Shown here in pieces: positions 16,004-24,677 of a stretch of DNA of 64,000 nucleotides. This DNA comes from Salinarimonas rosea DSM 21201 (GTDB lineage: Bacteria > Pseudomonadota > Alphaproteobacteria > Rhizobiales > Beijerinckiaceae). A program made the translations under genes and the position numbers. A model generated the notes under the pieces. That model did no database searches. It saw nothing but the letters and a program-made list of their open reading frames with translations, and had not been told where the DNA came from. The stretch is from assembly GCF_000429045.1 (NCBI RefSeq), contig NZ_KE386842.1, positions 124,001 to 188,000 of the forward strand. The letters run 5' to 3'. Within the stretch, counting starts at the first letter, position 1, and every line of letters begins with the position of its first letter.

Positions 16004-16813
16004 TCACTCCGCGGACGCGCTCCGCCCCGTGGCCGCGACGAGCGCGTCGGCCGCGAGCTCGGCGAGGCACGCATAGCCGGCATCGCTCATGTGGAAGCGG
16101 TCGCCCGCGAGCATGGACGCGAGGTGCTCGTCCGAGCGATCCGCCCAGGCCCGCATGACGTCGTAGCGGCGCAGGACCGCCACCCCGCGCGCCTCGGCGA
16201 GGCGTCCGACGAGCCTCACCGCGCGCTCGTAGGCCACCCGGTCGGGAATGGCCGGAAAGAACTGCGGGTCGACGACGAGAAGAGGGATTCCGGCGTCGTG
16301 CGCCAGTGCCACGCCGCGGTCGAGCCGTGCGGCGAGCTCCGCCTCGGGCACGCCGCGCAGCGCGTCGTTCGTTCCCACCTGCCATATGGCGAGGTCGAAG
16401 CGCTCGGCGGCGAGAATGGCCGCGAGACGCTCGAGCGTCGCCTCGGCGGTCTCTCCGGGGACGCCGGCATTGACCACGACGACGTCGCGGCGCGCCGCGC
16501 GCTCGCGCAGGATCGCTTCGAGACGGGCCGGATAGGCCTCGCGCGGCGAGGTCGCGCCGGTTCCGAAGGTCGAGGAGGAGCCGATCGCCAGCACCCGGTA
16601 GCCGGTCTCGGCCGGCTTCCCGTCGAGGCGCGGCAGGGTCTCCGGACGCGTGATCGCGGCGACGTCGGCGCAGGGGGAGGCGACGACCGGCGCCGGGAGG
16701 ATCAGGGCAGCTGCGAGCGCGAGGACCGCGACGCGAGGGGCACCGGTGCGGGCGCCAGGGGCGACCGCGCCGCCTCCGGCAGCGCCGCGGCGGAAGAGGC
16801 GGAGGAGGACCAT
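16004..16813 (-). CDS. Periplasmic SGNH/GDSL hydrolase
   Basis: 269 residues from an ATG inside the 3' end of the OpgC-like gene. A hydrophobic segment ending ALILPAPVVASPC acts as signal sequence, or a lipobox-like site. Block I is YRVLAIGSSSTFGTGATSP, with the nucleophile Ser in the GSSST variant of GDS. VVNAGVPGETAEATLERLA gives the Gly, IWQVGTNDALRGV the Asn block, and DRFHMSDAGYACLAELAA the D-x2-H block. It is a predicted extracytoplasmic esterase or acyl-hydrolase. Overlap with the acyltransferase suggests both act on the same acylated glycan. Confidence 0.87.
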   Translation of the reverse strand: MVLLRLFRRGAAGGGAVAPGARTGAPRVAVLALAAALILPAPVVASPCADVAAITRPETLPRLDGKPAETGYRVLAIGSSSTFGTGATSPREAYPARLEAILRERAARRDVVVVNAGVPGETAEATLERLAAILAAERFDLAIWQVGTNDALRGVPEAELAARLDRGVALAHDAGIPLLVVDPQFFPAIPDRVAYERAVRLVGRLAEARGVAVLRRYDVMRAWADRSDEHLASMLAGDRFHMSDAGYACLAELAADALVAATGRSASAE

Positions 16814-17886
16814 TCGCGGGCGCGCGCCATGAGGACGAGGAAGCCGATCGAGGCGAGCGTGTATAGCATCGCGATCACCTCCACGCCATCGAGACGGTTC
16901 TCCGCCGCGACGATCGTCAGCGCCTGGCCGAGGGCGGCCAGCATCGAGCCCGCGACGAAGACCGGGAGCCCGTGACGGCCGAGCCGCTTCAGCTCGGCGC
17001 CGATCGCCCCCTGGCCGGCGGCGTCGGCGACACGCAGGACGACGAGGAGATAGGCGAGCGCGGCGGCATGGAGGATCCGGCCCAGGCCGAGCTCGGTCTT
17101 GCCGAGGTCGAGGTGGGGCATCACCGCTCCGCGCAGCCCGGGAAGCGCGCCGAAGGCTTCGGTCACGACGATCCAGGCGAGTGCGACGATCGCGGCGCTG
17201 GCGCCGATCACGGCGGGCGAGCGCGGGGGTGCGTCGCCGCGCCAGCGCAGCCCGGCCGCCATTCCGAGCGCGAACAGGAACTGCCAGGTGACGGGATCGA
17301 AGAACCAGCCCCCCGCCCCCTCCGGCCAGGACGGAAGATCGAGCGGCAGGGCCCGTCCGGCGACGTAGGCCGCGAACGAGACGCCGAGCATCCACCACGG
17401 GCCGAAGCGCCGCGCGACCAGGAAGAGCAGCGGCGCCGCCAGCATCAGGACGACGTAGAGCGGCAGGATGTTGAAGTAGCCGATCTGGTAGGTGAGCGCG
17501 ACGAGACCGACGAGCGCCTCGGGCGTGTGCTCGAAGAGCGGCGCTCGCCCGTGCGCCGAGAGCAGCTCCTCCGCGCCGGTGAGCAGGGCGAGGGCCGCGA
17601 ACGCGACGATGGCGAAGGCGGTCAGGGCGAGATGCGTGCGGTAGAGCTCGAGCGCGCGCGCGAGGTTGCGGCGCGTGGTCGGCCAGGCGCCCTCGCGGGC
17701 GACGCGGGGGCCGTAGATGATGGCGAGCGCCAGCCCGGAGATGAAGACGAAGGCTTCCGCTGCATCGGAGAAGCCGATGTTGCGATGGGTCAGGTGCTCC
17801 AGAAGATTGCCCGGAACATGGTTGATCGTGATGGTGACGAGGACCAGGCCACGCCAGAAATCGATCGTGTCGTTTCGCCGCGACAT
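16702..17886 (-). CDS. opgC: OpgC-family membrane acyltransferase
   Basis: 394 residues and about ten membrane helices. The opening RRNDTIDFWRGLVLVTITIN and DAAEAFVFISGLALAIIYGP are characteristic of OpgC, the enzyme that adds succinyl or similar groups to osmoregulated periplasmic glucans. The start follows GAGGAGCG by a few bases. The last ~35 residues are a Ser/Ala/Pro-rich tail that overlaps the start of the SGNH hydrolase by 112 bases. No glucan-synthesis gene (opgG/opgH) is near, so the acceptor is uncertain. Confidence 0.85.
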   Translation of the reverse strand: MSRRNDTIDFWRGLVLVTITINHVPGNLLEHLTHRNIGFSDAAEAFVFISGLALAIIYGPRVAREGAWPTTRRNLARALELYRTHLALTAFAIVAFAALALLTGAEELLSAHGRAPLFEHTPEALVGLVALTYQIGYFNILPLYVVLMLAAPLLFLVARRFGPWWMLGVSFAAYVAGRALPLDLPSWPEGAGGWFFDPVTWQFLFALGMAAGLRWRGDAPPRSPAVIGASAAIVALAWIVVTEAFGALPGLRGAVMPHLDLGKTELGLGRILHAAALAYLLVVLRVADAAGQGAIGAELKRLGRHGLPVFVAGSMLAALGQALTIVAAENRLDGVEVIAMLYTLASIGFLVLMARAREWSSSASSAAALPEAARSPLAPAPVPLASRSSRSQLP

Positions 17887-18081
17887 CGCTCCTCGAGGGC
17901 TCGCCGGGCGTGGGTCGCCCGCGTCCGAACGCTCGGCGGCGGCGTTCGGTTCGGGTGTTTCGCAGGCGGCGCGGTCGAGCACGCCGCCGCCCTCCACGCG
18001 CGACCGCCGAGCGCCGGGCGCCGGGCTTTGCGACCCTCCGGCCGCGTCGCGACGAGCCGTCCCGGCAGCGGCATGCGGCGC

Positions 18082-18132
18082 ACCCTCTGCCTGAGGCGAT
18101 GGCGCGCCCGGCCTGCGCCTCAGGCAGAGGGT
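18082..18132 (-). terminator. 17-bp inverted repeat at the end of the AraC gene
   Basis: ACCCTCTGCCTGAGGCG (18082-18098) is perfectly repeated in inverted form at 18116-18132 around a 17-base loop. The right arm contains the last codons and stop of the leftward AraC gene (stop at 18120-18122), so the hairpin forms as soon as translation ends. It is a likely terminator ahead of opgC; no U-tract follows. Confidence 0.55.
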
Positions 18133-19028
18133 CGCGGGGCGGCGGTCACCGGCGCGCGGCTCGCCGTCGACCGCGCCGCGTCCCGGGCGATCTCGGCCGG
18201 CGCACGCCCGAGGAGGCGCCGTGTCCAGCGGGCCATGTGGCTCTGGTGCGAGAATCCCGTCGCCGCGGCGACCTCCGCCAGGGGGAGACCGTCGTGGATC
18301 AGCGCCGTGGCGCGCTCGACCCGCCGGCGCATGAGCCACCGGTGCGCCGGCTCGCCGCACGCGTTCCGGAAGGCCGGCTTGAAATGCGATTCGCTCGAGG
18401 CGGCGACGGCGGCGAGGCGCCTCACGGTCAGCGGCTCGTCGAGCCGCGCGTCGACATAGGCGACGAGCTGCGCCATGCGTGCGGGGGAGAGCGCCGCGCC
18501 GGCGCCCCGGTCGGCGGGCGCCTCCTCGCCGCAGGCGCAGACGAGCCTGAGCGCGAGGGCCTCGCACAGGGCGGCGGCGAGATGCGCGCCGCCCGGGCGG
18601 CCGGCCTCGATCTCGCTCGCGAGGGCGAGACCGCAATGCGCCAGCGCGGCGTCGCGCAGCTGAAACCGCGGCCGGATCGTCATGCGGCGCGGCACGCGCC
18701 CGAGACGCCGTGCGGCACGCGCGACGAAGGCCGCCGGCAGCCGCACGGCGAGGGCGCGTGCGGAGACCTCGTCCTCCCAGTATCCGGGCACGCCCGGCGG
18801 CAGGACGTCGATGTCGCCCTCCCGCTGCAGGACGTCGCGTGCCTCGCCATCGGCCCGGCCGCTCGCCGGGACGGGCGCGCCGAGATGGATGCTCAGGAGA
18901 TAGGTGCTCGCCGGCGGAACGGCGACCGAGCCCGGCGTGAAGCCGTAGACCTCGGCCGAGAGCCCGTCGGGCAGCTGCTCCGCGGGCGGGTTCGTGCACG
19001 TGACGACGGCGGTGGGCTTCACGGGCAT
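18120..19028 (-). CDS. AraC-family transcriptional regulator
   Basis: 302 residues. The N-terminal half is a cupin-type sensor (VAVPPASTYLLSIHL, DVLPPGVPGYWEDEV). The C-terminal 100 residues are the AraC/XylS double helix-turn-helix: AYVDARLDEPLTVRRLAAVA with SSESHFKPAFRNACGEPAHR, then GLPLAEVAAATGFSHQSHMA with RWTRRLLGRAPAEI. The start is the ATG at 19028. It is divergent from the LacI gene 387 bases away, and could regulate itself or opgC/SGNH downstream; the target is unknown. Confidence 0.85.
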   Translation of the reverse strand: MPVKPTAVVTCTNPPAEQLPDGLSAEVYGFTPGSVAVPPASTYLLSIHLGAPVPASGRADGEARDVLQREGDIDVLPPGVPGYWEDEVSARALAVRLPAAFVARAARRLGRVPRRMTIRPRFQLRDAALAHCGLALASEIEAGRPGGAHLAAALCEALALRLVCACGEEAPADRGAGAALSPARMAQLVAYVDARLDEPLTVRRLAAVAASSESHFKPAFRNACGEPAHRWLMRRRVERATALIHDGLPLAEVAAATGFSHQSHMARWTRRLLGRAPAEIARDAARSTASRAPVTAAPRPSA

Positions 19029-19415
19029 GGGCTCTCGTCCTCCGGCACCGGCGCGCCCCGGACGCCGTCCTTTCGTGCTCGCCGCCATCCGTCCATGCGC
19101 GATCCGGCGAGCGATGCGCAGTATGTCTACCGCCCGAATCGCGCCGAGACGAGGCCATCGTGAGTTCCGGTCCACAACCGAGCCGCAGACGATCCGCCCG
19201 TGCGGATCTACCCGGCATCGCATCCCTGCGTCTGGACGGTCCGTTCGCCGAGACGAAGGACGTCGCTCTGGGGACGACGGCGCACACGCGCGCGGCGTTC
19301 GACGCGCCGCCCGCAGCCGATCGCGATCGACCCGGACCGCCGTCGCCGCAGCGGCGCTTGACGCGTCGCGCGGGGTGGTGACATCTGGTCCGCCCTCATC
19401 GCGCCGCGACGGATC
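19029..19415. other. Divergent intergenic region without a supported gene
   Basis: 387 bases between the AraC gene (leftward) and the LacI gene (rightward). Frames of up to 76 codons exist on both strands, but they are Arg/Pro/Ala-rich with no motif. It must contain the promoters of both regulators; I could not single out convincing hexamers. Confidence 0.45.
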
Positions 19416-20465
19416 ATGGATACGCGAGCATCGGACACGCCTCCCCTTCACAACGCGACGCTGCGCGATGTGGCTCGGGAAGCCGGCGTGGACGCCTCCA
19501 CGGTCTCGCGCGTCCTGAAGAACGCCGCCGACGTGCGCGTGCGGCAGGAGACGCGGGCGCGCATCCTGGAGGCGGCCGAGCGCCTGAACTACCGCGCGAA
19601 CCCGCTCGCCCGGGCGCTGAAGACGGCGCGGTCGCGGACGCTTCTCATCGTGGTGCCGCAGATCGAGAACCCGGTGTTCTCGGCCGCCATCCTCGGGGCG
19701 GAGGAGGAGGCACGGGCGCGCGGATACGTGCTTCTCGTCGCCTACGGCCGGGAGGGATCGGCGGCGGGTGTCCTCGAGCGCGTCTCCCAGTCGAGCCTCG
19801 TCGAGGGCGTGGTGATCGCGAGCTTCGACGAGGACGAGACTCTGCGCCAGAGCATCGCCGCGATCGGCCAGCCCCACGTGGTGATCAACCGGAGGCTCAC
19901 GGGCGGCGGCTCCTGCGTCGCGCTCGACACGCGCGCCGCGAGCGCCATCGGCGTCGCGCATCTCGCCGCGCTCGGCCATCGGCGGATCGGGCATCTCGCC
20001 GGCCGGCTCGGGCGCTTCAACGGCGATGCGCGGCGCCGGGGCTGGGAGGACGCGATGCGCGCCGCCGGGCTGGCGCCGGATCCCGACCTCGTCGCCGAGG
20101 CGGGCTACGATCCCGCCCGCGTTCCTGCCGCGGTGGACGCCCTGCTGGCGCGCGGCGTCACGGCGATCCACGCGGCGACGCTGCTCACCGGCGCGGCCGC
20201 GATCGCGCGCCTGCACGGCCACGGGCTCGACGTTCCGGGCGACGTCTCGGTCGTCACCATGCACGACGACCTCCTCGCGCGGGTCGTCTACCCGGCGATC
20301 ACGACCGTCGAGCTTCCGTCCGCCGAGATGGGCGCGCGCGCGGTGAGGCTGCTGCTCCGGCGCCTCGAGCCGGGGGCGGACGACGGGCCCGCCGAGGCCT
20401 CGGAGACATTGATGCTGCCTCCCGGCAAGCTGGTCTTGCGCGAATCCACATCACCACCGCGATGA
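19416..20465 (+). CDS. LacI-family transcriptional repressor
   Basis: 349 residues. The N-terminal helix-turn-helix and hinge are classical: ATLRDVAREAGVDASTVSRV, then ARILEAAERLNYRANPLARA. The periplasmic-binding-protein-like domain follows (TLLIVVPQIENPVFSAAILG, VVINRRL, AALGHRRIGHLAG, VSVVTMHDD, TTVELPSAEMGARAVRLLL). It directly precedes the FAD oxidase/kinase/ABC transporter operon, and a CAAACGTTTG palindrome lies 44 bases past its stop. Repression of that operon, relieved by its sugar or polyol substrate, is the natural inference. Confidence 0.92.
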   Translation: MDTRASDTPPLHNATLRDVAREAGVDASTVSRVLKNAADVRVRQETRARILEAAERLNYRANPLARALKTARSRTLLIVVPQIENPVFSAAILGAEEEARARGYVLLVAYGREGSAAGVLERVSQSSLVEGVVIASFDEDETLRQSIAAIGQPHVVINRRLTGGGSCVALDTRAASAIGVAHLAALGHRRIGHLAGRLGRFNGDARRRGWEDAMRAAGLAPDPDLVAEAGYDPARVPAAVDALLARGVTAIHAATLLTGAAAIARLHGHGLDVPGDVSVVTMHDDLLARVVYPAITTVELPSAEMGARAVRLLLRRLEPGADDGPAEASETLMLPPGKLVLRESTSPPR

Positions 20466-20472
20466 AAGGCGG

Positions 20473-20518
20473 TTGACTCCCCCGCCGGCTTCTGCGTTTC
20501 TGTTTGCACAAACGTTTG
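20473..20518 (+). promoter_or_regulatory. Putative LacI-type operator and promoter of the catabolic operon
   Basis: The perfect palindrome CAAACGTTTG at 20509-20518 has the central CG and AT flanks usual for LacI/GalR operators. TTGACT at 20473-20478 fits a -35; the matching -10 (around 20496-20501) is weak. The operator would overlap the transcription start region. Confidence 0.55.
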
Positions 20519-20615
20519 CTCAGCGGCGAAAGCCAGCGCGAGCGCATGCACAGCGACCGCGCCGGTCGCGATCGCCAGGCGGCGCGACCGGCGCAGCAGA
20601 ACAGGAGGGACCGCG

Positions 20616-22073
20616 GTGAGCAGGAACGAGCCGATCGCAGGCTTTGCGGAGATCGTCGGCGCGGAGCACGTGCTGACGGCCCCGGAGGAGCGCAGGCGCT
20701 ACGCACACGACAAGCTGCCCTACGCCAACTTCCGGGCCCGCGAGGGAGCGCTGGTCGGCACCTTGCCGAGCCTCGTCGTCCGTCCTGCCGACACGCAGGA
20801 GCTGCGCCGGGTCGTGGCCCGGGCGGCGGAGCTGGGGCTCCCGCTGATCCCCTACGGCTCCGGCTCGGGCGTGCTCGGCGGGACGATCCCGCTCGGCGGC
20901 GAGATCCTGGTCGACCTGCAGCGGATGTGCCGCATTCTCGAGATCGACCGCGAGAACGGGCTCGTGCGCGTCGAGGCGGGCATGAACGGCGGCGCCTTCG
21001 AGGCGGAGCTGAACGCGCTCGGCTACACGGCGGGCCACCTGCCGCAGTCGCTCACCATCTCCACGGTCGGGGGCTGGGCCGCCTGTCGCGGCGGCGGCCA
21101 GGAGTCGAGCCGGTACGGCAAGATCGAGGACATCGTGGTCGGCCTCGAGGCGGTGCTGCCCGACGGACGGCTGCTCCGGGTGCGTCCGCTGCCGAAGCGG
21201 GCCACCGGCCCCTCGATCCGCGACATCGTCGTGGGCAACGAGGGAACGCTCGCCATCATCACGGAGCTGACGCTGCGGCTCTGGGCGCTGCCGGAGGCCG
21301 AGGAGGTTCTCGTCCTCGCGCTGCCGGATCGACCCTCGGCGCTCGGGCTCGCCCGGCGCATCATGCAGGCGGGCCTGCATCCGCGCCTCGTGCGCCTCTA
21401 CGACGAGCGCGAGACCGCGGCGCGGACGGAGGGCATCGCCGCCTTCGGCGAGCGGCCCGTGATGGCGAACATCGTGCTGTGCGGGGAGGCCTCGCTCGTC
21501 GCCGCCGAGGCGGCTCTGGTGCGGGCCTTCGCCGCGGAGGCCGACGCGGTCGAGACCGAGCACCGTCCCTTCGAGGAATGGCGGGCCAAGCGCTACGATT
21601 CGATCAGCAAGCTCTGGCAGGACCGCGGCTACTACAACGACACGATCGAGGTGACGGTGAACTGGTCGAGGGCGGCGGCGCTCTACGACGCGATCGCGTC
21701 GGGCGTCGCGGCGATCCACCCCCAGGCGCACTTCAGCGCCCACTGGTCCCACGTCTATGCGGAGGGCGTCTGCCAGTACATGACCGTGCGCCTGCCCCCG
21801 ATGCCGCAGGCGGAGGCGCTGCCGCTGCATGCACGGCTCTGGCAGCTGCTCGAAGGCGAGACGCTCGCGCACGACGGCTCCATCGCCCACCACCACGGCA
21901 GCGGGCTGTTCCGCGGGCCCTGGATGGACGAGGAGCTCGGGGTCGGCATGGACGTGCTGCGCGCGATCAAGCAGGCGATCGATCCCGCCAACCTGTTCAA
22001 CCCCGGCAAGCTCGGGCTTCCGGCCCGTCCGGATGCGGTGGACCCCTATCGCGACCGGGGCGACCATGCCTGA
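20616..22073 (+). CDS. FAD-linked oxidase, alkyl-DHAP synthase-like
   Basis: 485 residues from a GTG after AGGAGGG. The VAO/PCMH FAD-binding domain spans about residues 50-225: LVVRPADTQELRRVVARAAE, IPYGSGSGVLGGTIP (pyrophosphate loop), SLTISTVGGWAACRGGGQES and VVGNEGTLAIITE. The C-terminal cap has HDGSIAHHHGSGLFRGPWM, matching the HHHG active-site motif of alkyldihydroxyacetonephosphate synthase, and AIDPANLFNPGKLG. Ether-lipid synthesis is unlikely here. In this operon it more probably oxidises a polyol or hydroxy acid. Its stop overlaps the kinase start by 8 bases. Confidence 0.85.
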   Translation: MSRNEPIAGFAEIVGAEHVLTAPEERRRYAHDKLPYANFRAREGALVGTLPSLVVRPADTQELRRVVARAAELGLPLIPYGSGSGVLGGTIPLGGEILVDLQRMCRILEIDRENGLVRVEAGMNGGAFEAELNALGYTAGHLPQSLTISTVGGWAACRGGGQESSRYGKIEDIVVGLEAVLPDGRLLRVRPLPKRATGPSIRDIVVGNEGTLAIITELTLRLWALPEAEEVLVLALPDRPSALGLARRIMQAGLHPRLVRLYDERETAARTEGIAAFGERPVMANIVLCGEASLVAAEAALVRAFAAEADAVETEHRPFEEWRAKRYDSISKLWQDRGYYNDTIEVTVNWSRAAALYDAIASGVAAIHPQAHFSAHWSHVYAEGVCQYMTVRLPPMPQAEALPLHARLWQLLEGETLAHDGSIAHHHGSGLFRGPWMDEELGVGMDVLRAIKQAIDPANLFNPGKLGLPARPDAVDPYRDRGDHA

Positions 22074-23562
22074 GGCGCTCCTCCTCGGCATCGACCTCGG
22101 TGCGGGATCGCTGAAGGCGACGGCGATCGACGCCTCGGGACGGGTCCACGCGACGGCCTCGGCGCCGGTCGAGACCCTGACGCCGCATCCCGGCTTCAGC
22201 GAGCAGGCTCCGGAGGGCTGGTGGCACGCCCTCGTGGCGAGCGTCGGCGCGCTCCTGCGCGAGGGCGTCCGGCCGGACAGCATCGCCGCGATCTCCGTCA
22301 CGGCCGGAGCGCATACCCACGTGCTCGAGGACGCGGAGGGGCGCGTTCTGCGGCCCGCGATCATGTGGAACGACCAGCGCTCCGGCGCGCAGGTCGCGGC
22401 GCTCCGCGAGGCGGCGGGGCCGCGCATCCTCGAGCTCTCGGGCAACCGGGTCAGCGCGACCTGGACGCTGCCGCAGCTGGTCTGGGTGCGCGAGAACGAG
22501 CCGGCGCTCTTCGCCCGGATCCGCCGCATCCGTCCCGCCAAGGACTGGCTGCGGCGCCGGCTCGACGGCAGCGACGCCACGGACCTGACGGACGCCTGGG
22601 GCCTGATGCTGGCGGACGCGGGCTCGGGCGGCTGGTCGGCGGAGCTGTGCGCGCTCGCCGGCCTCGATCCGGCGGCCCTGCCGCCGATCGTCGCCTCCCA
22701 CACGACCACCGGACGCGTGACCGCAACGGCCGCCGCCGAGACCGGCCTCGCCGCGGGCACGCCCGTGGTCTGCGGCACGTCGGACACCAACGCGGAGACG
22801 TTCTGCGGCGGCATGACCCGCCCGGGCATGGGCGCGCTCAAGCTCGCCACCGCGGCGACGGTGTCGACGCTGACGGCGCAGCCGGCCTTCTCCGAGGACG
22901 TGATCCACTATCCTCATCTCGTCCCGGGCCACTGCTACGCCATCCTCGGCACCAATTCCTGCGCCTCGGCGCACCGGTGGCTGCGCGACAGCCTGTTCGC
23001 CTCGCTGGGCTTCGACGGCATGGACGAGGCGGCGCGCGGGGTACCCGCCGGAAGCGACGGGCTCGTCTTCCACCCCTACCTGAACGGGGAGCGCAGCCCG
23101 TACTGGGATCCGGATCTGCGGGCCGCCTATGTCGGGCTCGGCTTCGCCCACGGCCCGGGGCACTTCGTCCGTGCGCTCTACGAGGGCGTCGCCTACAGCC
23201 TGCGCGACTGCCTCGACGTTCTCGAGGCCCGCGGGATGGGCTTTGCGACCGCCCGTCTGGTCGGCGGCGGCACGCGCAGCCTCCTCTGGCAGCAGATCAT
23301 CGCCGACGTGACGGGGCTGGTGATCGAGCTGCCGCGCCAGGCGGACGCCTCCTTCGGCGCGGCGCTGCTCGCCGGCATCGGCGTGGGCGCCTTCGCCGAC
23401 ACGGAGGCGGCGGCGGCCGTCGTCTCGGTCGAGGCGATCCGCGAGCCGAACCGCGCGAACCGGCGGGGCCACGAGGAGGGGGTCGCGATCTACCGCGCCG
23501 CCAAGGACGCGCTCACCCCCGTCAACCATCGCATCGTCGCCGCGACCAGAGGAGCGACCTGA
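22066..23562 (+). CDS. FGGY-family carbohydrate kinase, xylulokinase-like
   Basis: 498 residues. LLLGIDLGAGSLKATAIDAS is the first ATPase phosphate motif. GTSDTNAETFCGGM, ATAATVSTL and the stretch FHPYLNGERSPYWDPDLRAA are typical of xylulokinase-type FGGY kinases, as is LVGGGTRSLLWQQIIADVTG. It phosphorylates a ketose or polyol with ATP; the exact sugar is not readable. The ATG at 22066 lies within the oxidase gene, and the stop overlaps the next ATG (TGATG), so it is tightly coupled on both sides. Confidence 0.88.
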   Translation: MPEALLLGIDLGAGSLKATAIDASGRVHATASAPVETLTPHPGFSEQAPEGWWHALVASVGALLREGVRPDSIAAISVTAGAHTHVLEDAEGRVLRPAIMWNDQRSGAQVAALREAAGPRILELSGNRVSATWTLPQLVWVRENEPALFARIRRIRPAKDWLRRRLDGSDATDLTDAWGLMLADAGSGGWSAELCALAGLDPAALPPIVASHTTTGRVTATAAAETGLAAGTPVVCGTSDTNAETFCGGMTRPGMGALKLATAATVSTLTAQPAFSEDVIHYPHLVPGHCYAILGTNSCASAHRWLRDSLFASLGFDGMDEAARGVPAGSDGLVFHPYLNGERSPYWDPDLRAAYVGLGFAHGPGHFVRALYEGVAYSLRDCLDVLEARGMGFATARLVGGGTRSLLWQQIIADVTGLVIELPRQADASFGAALLAGIGVGAFADTEAAAAVVSVEAIREPNRANRRGHEEGVAIYRAAKDALTPVNHRIVAATRGAT

Positions 23563-24644
23563 TGGCCGAGGTCAGCCTGAGGACCATACGCAAGACCTAC
23601 GGGAGCGTCACCGCGGTGGAGGAGGTGAGCCTCGACATCGCCCGGGGCGAGCTGATCGTGCTGCTCGGCCCGTCGGGCTGCGGCAAGTCGACGACGCTGC
23701 GGATGGTCGCGGGGCTCGAGACCATCACGTCCGGCACGCTCCTGATCGGCGGGCGCGACGTCACGAGCCTGGAGCCGAAGGATCGCGACATCGCGATGGT
23801 GTTCCAGAACTACGCGCTCTACCCGCACAAAACGATCCGCGCCAACATGACGTTCGGCCTGAAGATGCGCGGCGTCGAGCCCGCCCTCGCGGCCGAGCGC
23901 GTCGAGGCGGCGGCCGAGATGCTCGGGATCACGCATCTCCTCGACCGCAAGCCGCGGCAGCTCTCCGGCGGGCAGATGCAGCGCGTCGCGCTCGGGCGGG
24001 CGCTGGTGCGCGATCCCGCCGTCTTCCTGCTCGACGAGCCCCTGTCGAACCTCGACGCCAAGCTGCGGGTGCGGATGCGCGAGGAGATCGCCCTCCTGCA
24101 GAAGCGCATCGGCAAGGCGATGATCTACGTGACGCACGATCAGACCGAGGCGATGACCCTCGCGGACCGGATCGTGATCATGCGCGACGGCCGCGTGCAG
24201 CAGATCGGCGCGCCGCTCGAGGTCTACGACCGCCCGCAGAACGTCTTCGTGGCCGGCTTCATCGGCTCGCCCGAGATGAATCTCTTCCAGGCCGAGATCG
24301 CAGGCGGGCTCGTGCGCCTCGACGGCGGGGCGACTCTGCCGGCGCCGGACGGGGCGAGGGACGGGCGCGTCGTCGCCGGGGTGCGCCCCGAGGCGCTCGA
24401 GCTGGTCGACCGGGGCGTCCCGCTGTCCGTCCGCGCGGTCGAGCAGCTCGGCTCGCAGACGCTCCTCGTCGGAGGCGTCGGCGAGATGGGCATGCGCGTC
24501 ATGCTCGGCCGTCGAGACGACATCCGCGCCGGCGCCACGGTGCACGTCTCGGCGGATCCGGCCGCTATTCACCTGTTCGATCCCGTCACCGAGGAGCGAC
24601 TGCCGTCGGCCTCGGACGCAGGGGATCGATCGACACGGGCGTAA
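23562..24644 (+). CDS. ABC transporter ATP-binding protein, UgpC/MalK type
   Basis: 360 residues. Walker A is GPSGCGKSTT (near 38), the Q-loop MVFQNYALYPHKTI, the signature LSGGQMQRVALGRA and Walker B VFLLDEPLSNLDAKLR, followed by VTHDQTEAMTLADR with the switch His. The C-terminal ~110 residues form the MalK-type regulatory TOBE/OB region (VVAGVRPEALELV). It energises import through the two permeases encoded at 26077 and 26934. The ATG overlaps the kinase stop. Confidence 0.92.
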   Translation: MAEVSLRTIRKTYGSVTAVEEVSLDIARGELIVLLGPSGCGKSTTLRMVAGLETITSGTLLIGGRDVTSLEPKDRDIAMVFQNYALYPHKTIRANMTFGLKMRGVEPALAAERVEAAAEMLGITHLLDRKPRQLSGGQMQRVALGRALVRDPAVFLLDEPLSNLDAKLRVRMREEIALLQKRIGKAMIYVTHDQTEAMTLADRIVIMRDGRVQQIGAPLEVYDRPQNVFVAGFIGSPEMNLFQAEIAGGLVRLDGGATLPAPDGARDGRVVAGVRPEALELVDRGVPLSVRAVEQLGSQTLLVGGVGEMGMRVMLGRRDDIRAGATVHVSADPAAIHLFDPVTEERLPSASDAGDRSTRA

Positions 24645-24677
24645 TCGAACCATCGCCCGACAGAAGGGGAGGAAACC

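Noticed and set aside
19160-19438. Short frames on both strands between the AraC and LacI genes
   Set aside because: Biased composition and no start signals; better treated as regulatory DNA.
20616-22073. Ether-lipid synthesis by the alkyl-DHAP synthase-like oxidase
   Set aside because: No DHAP acyltransferase or lipid genes are near; the transporter and kinase context favours sugar or polyol catabolism.
20520-22850. Long minus-strand frame opposite the FAD oxidase and kinase
   Set aside because: Both forward genes have full domain sets; the antisense frame is Arg/Ser-rich and patternless.
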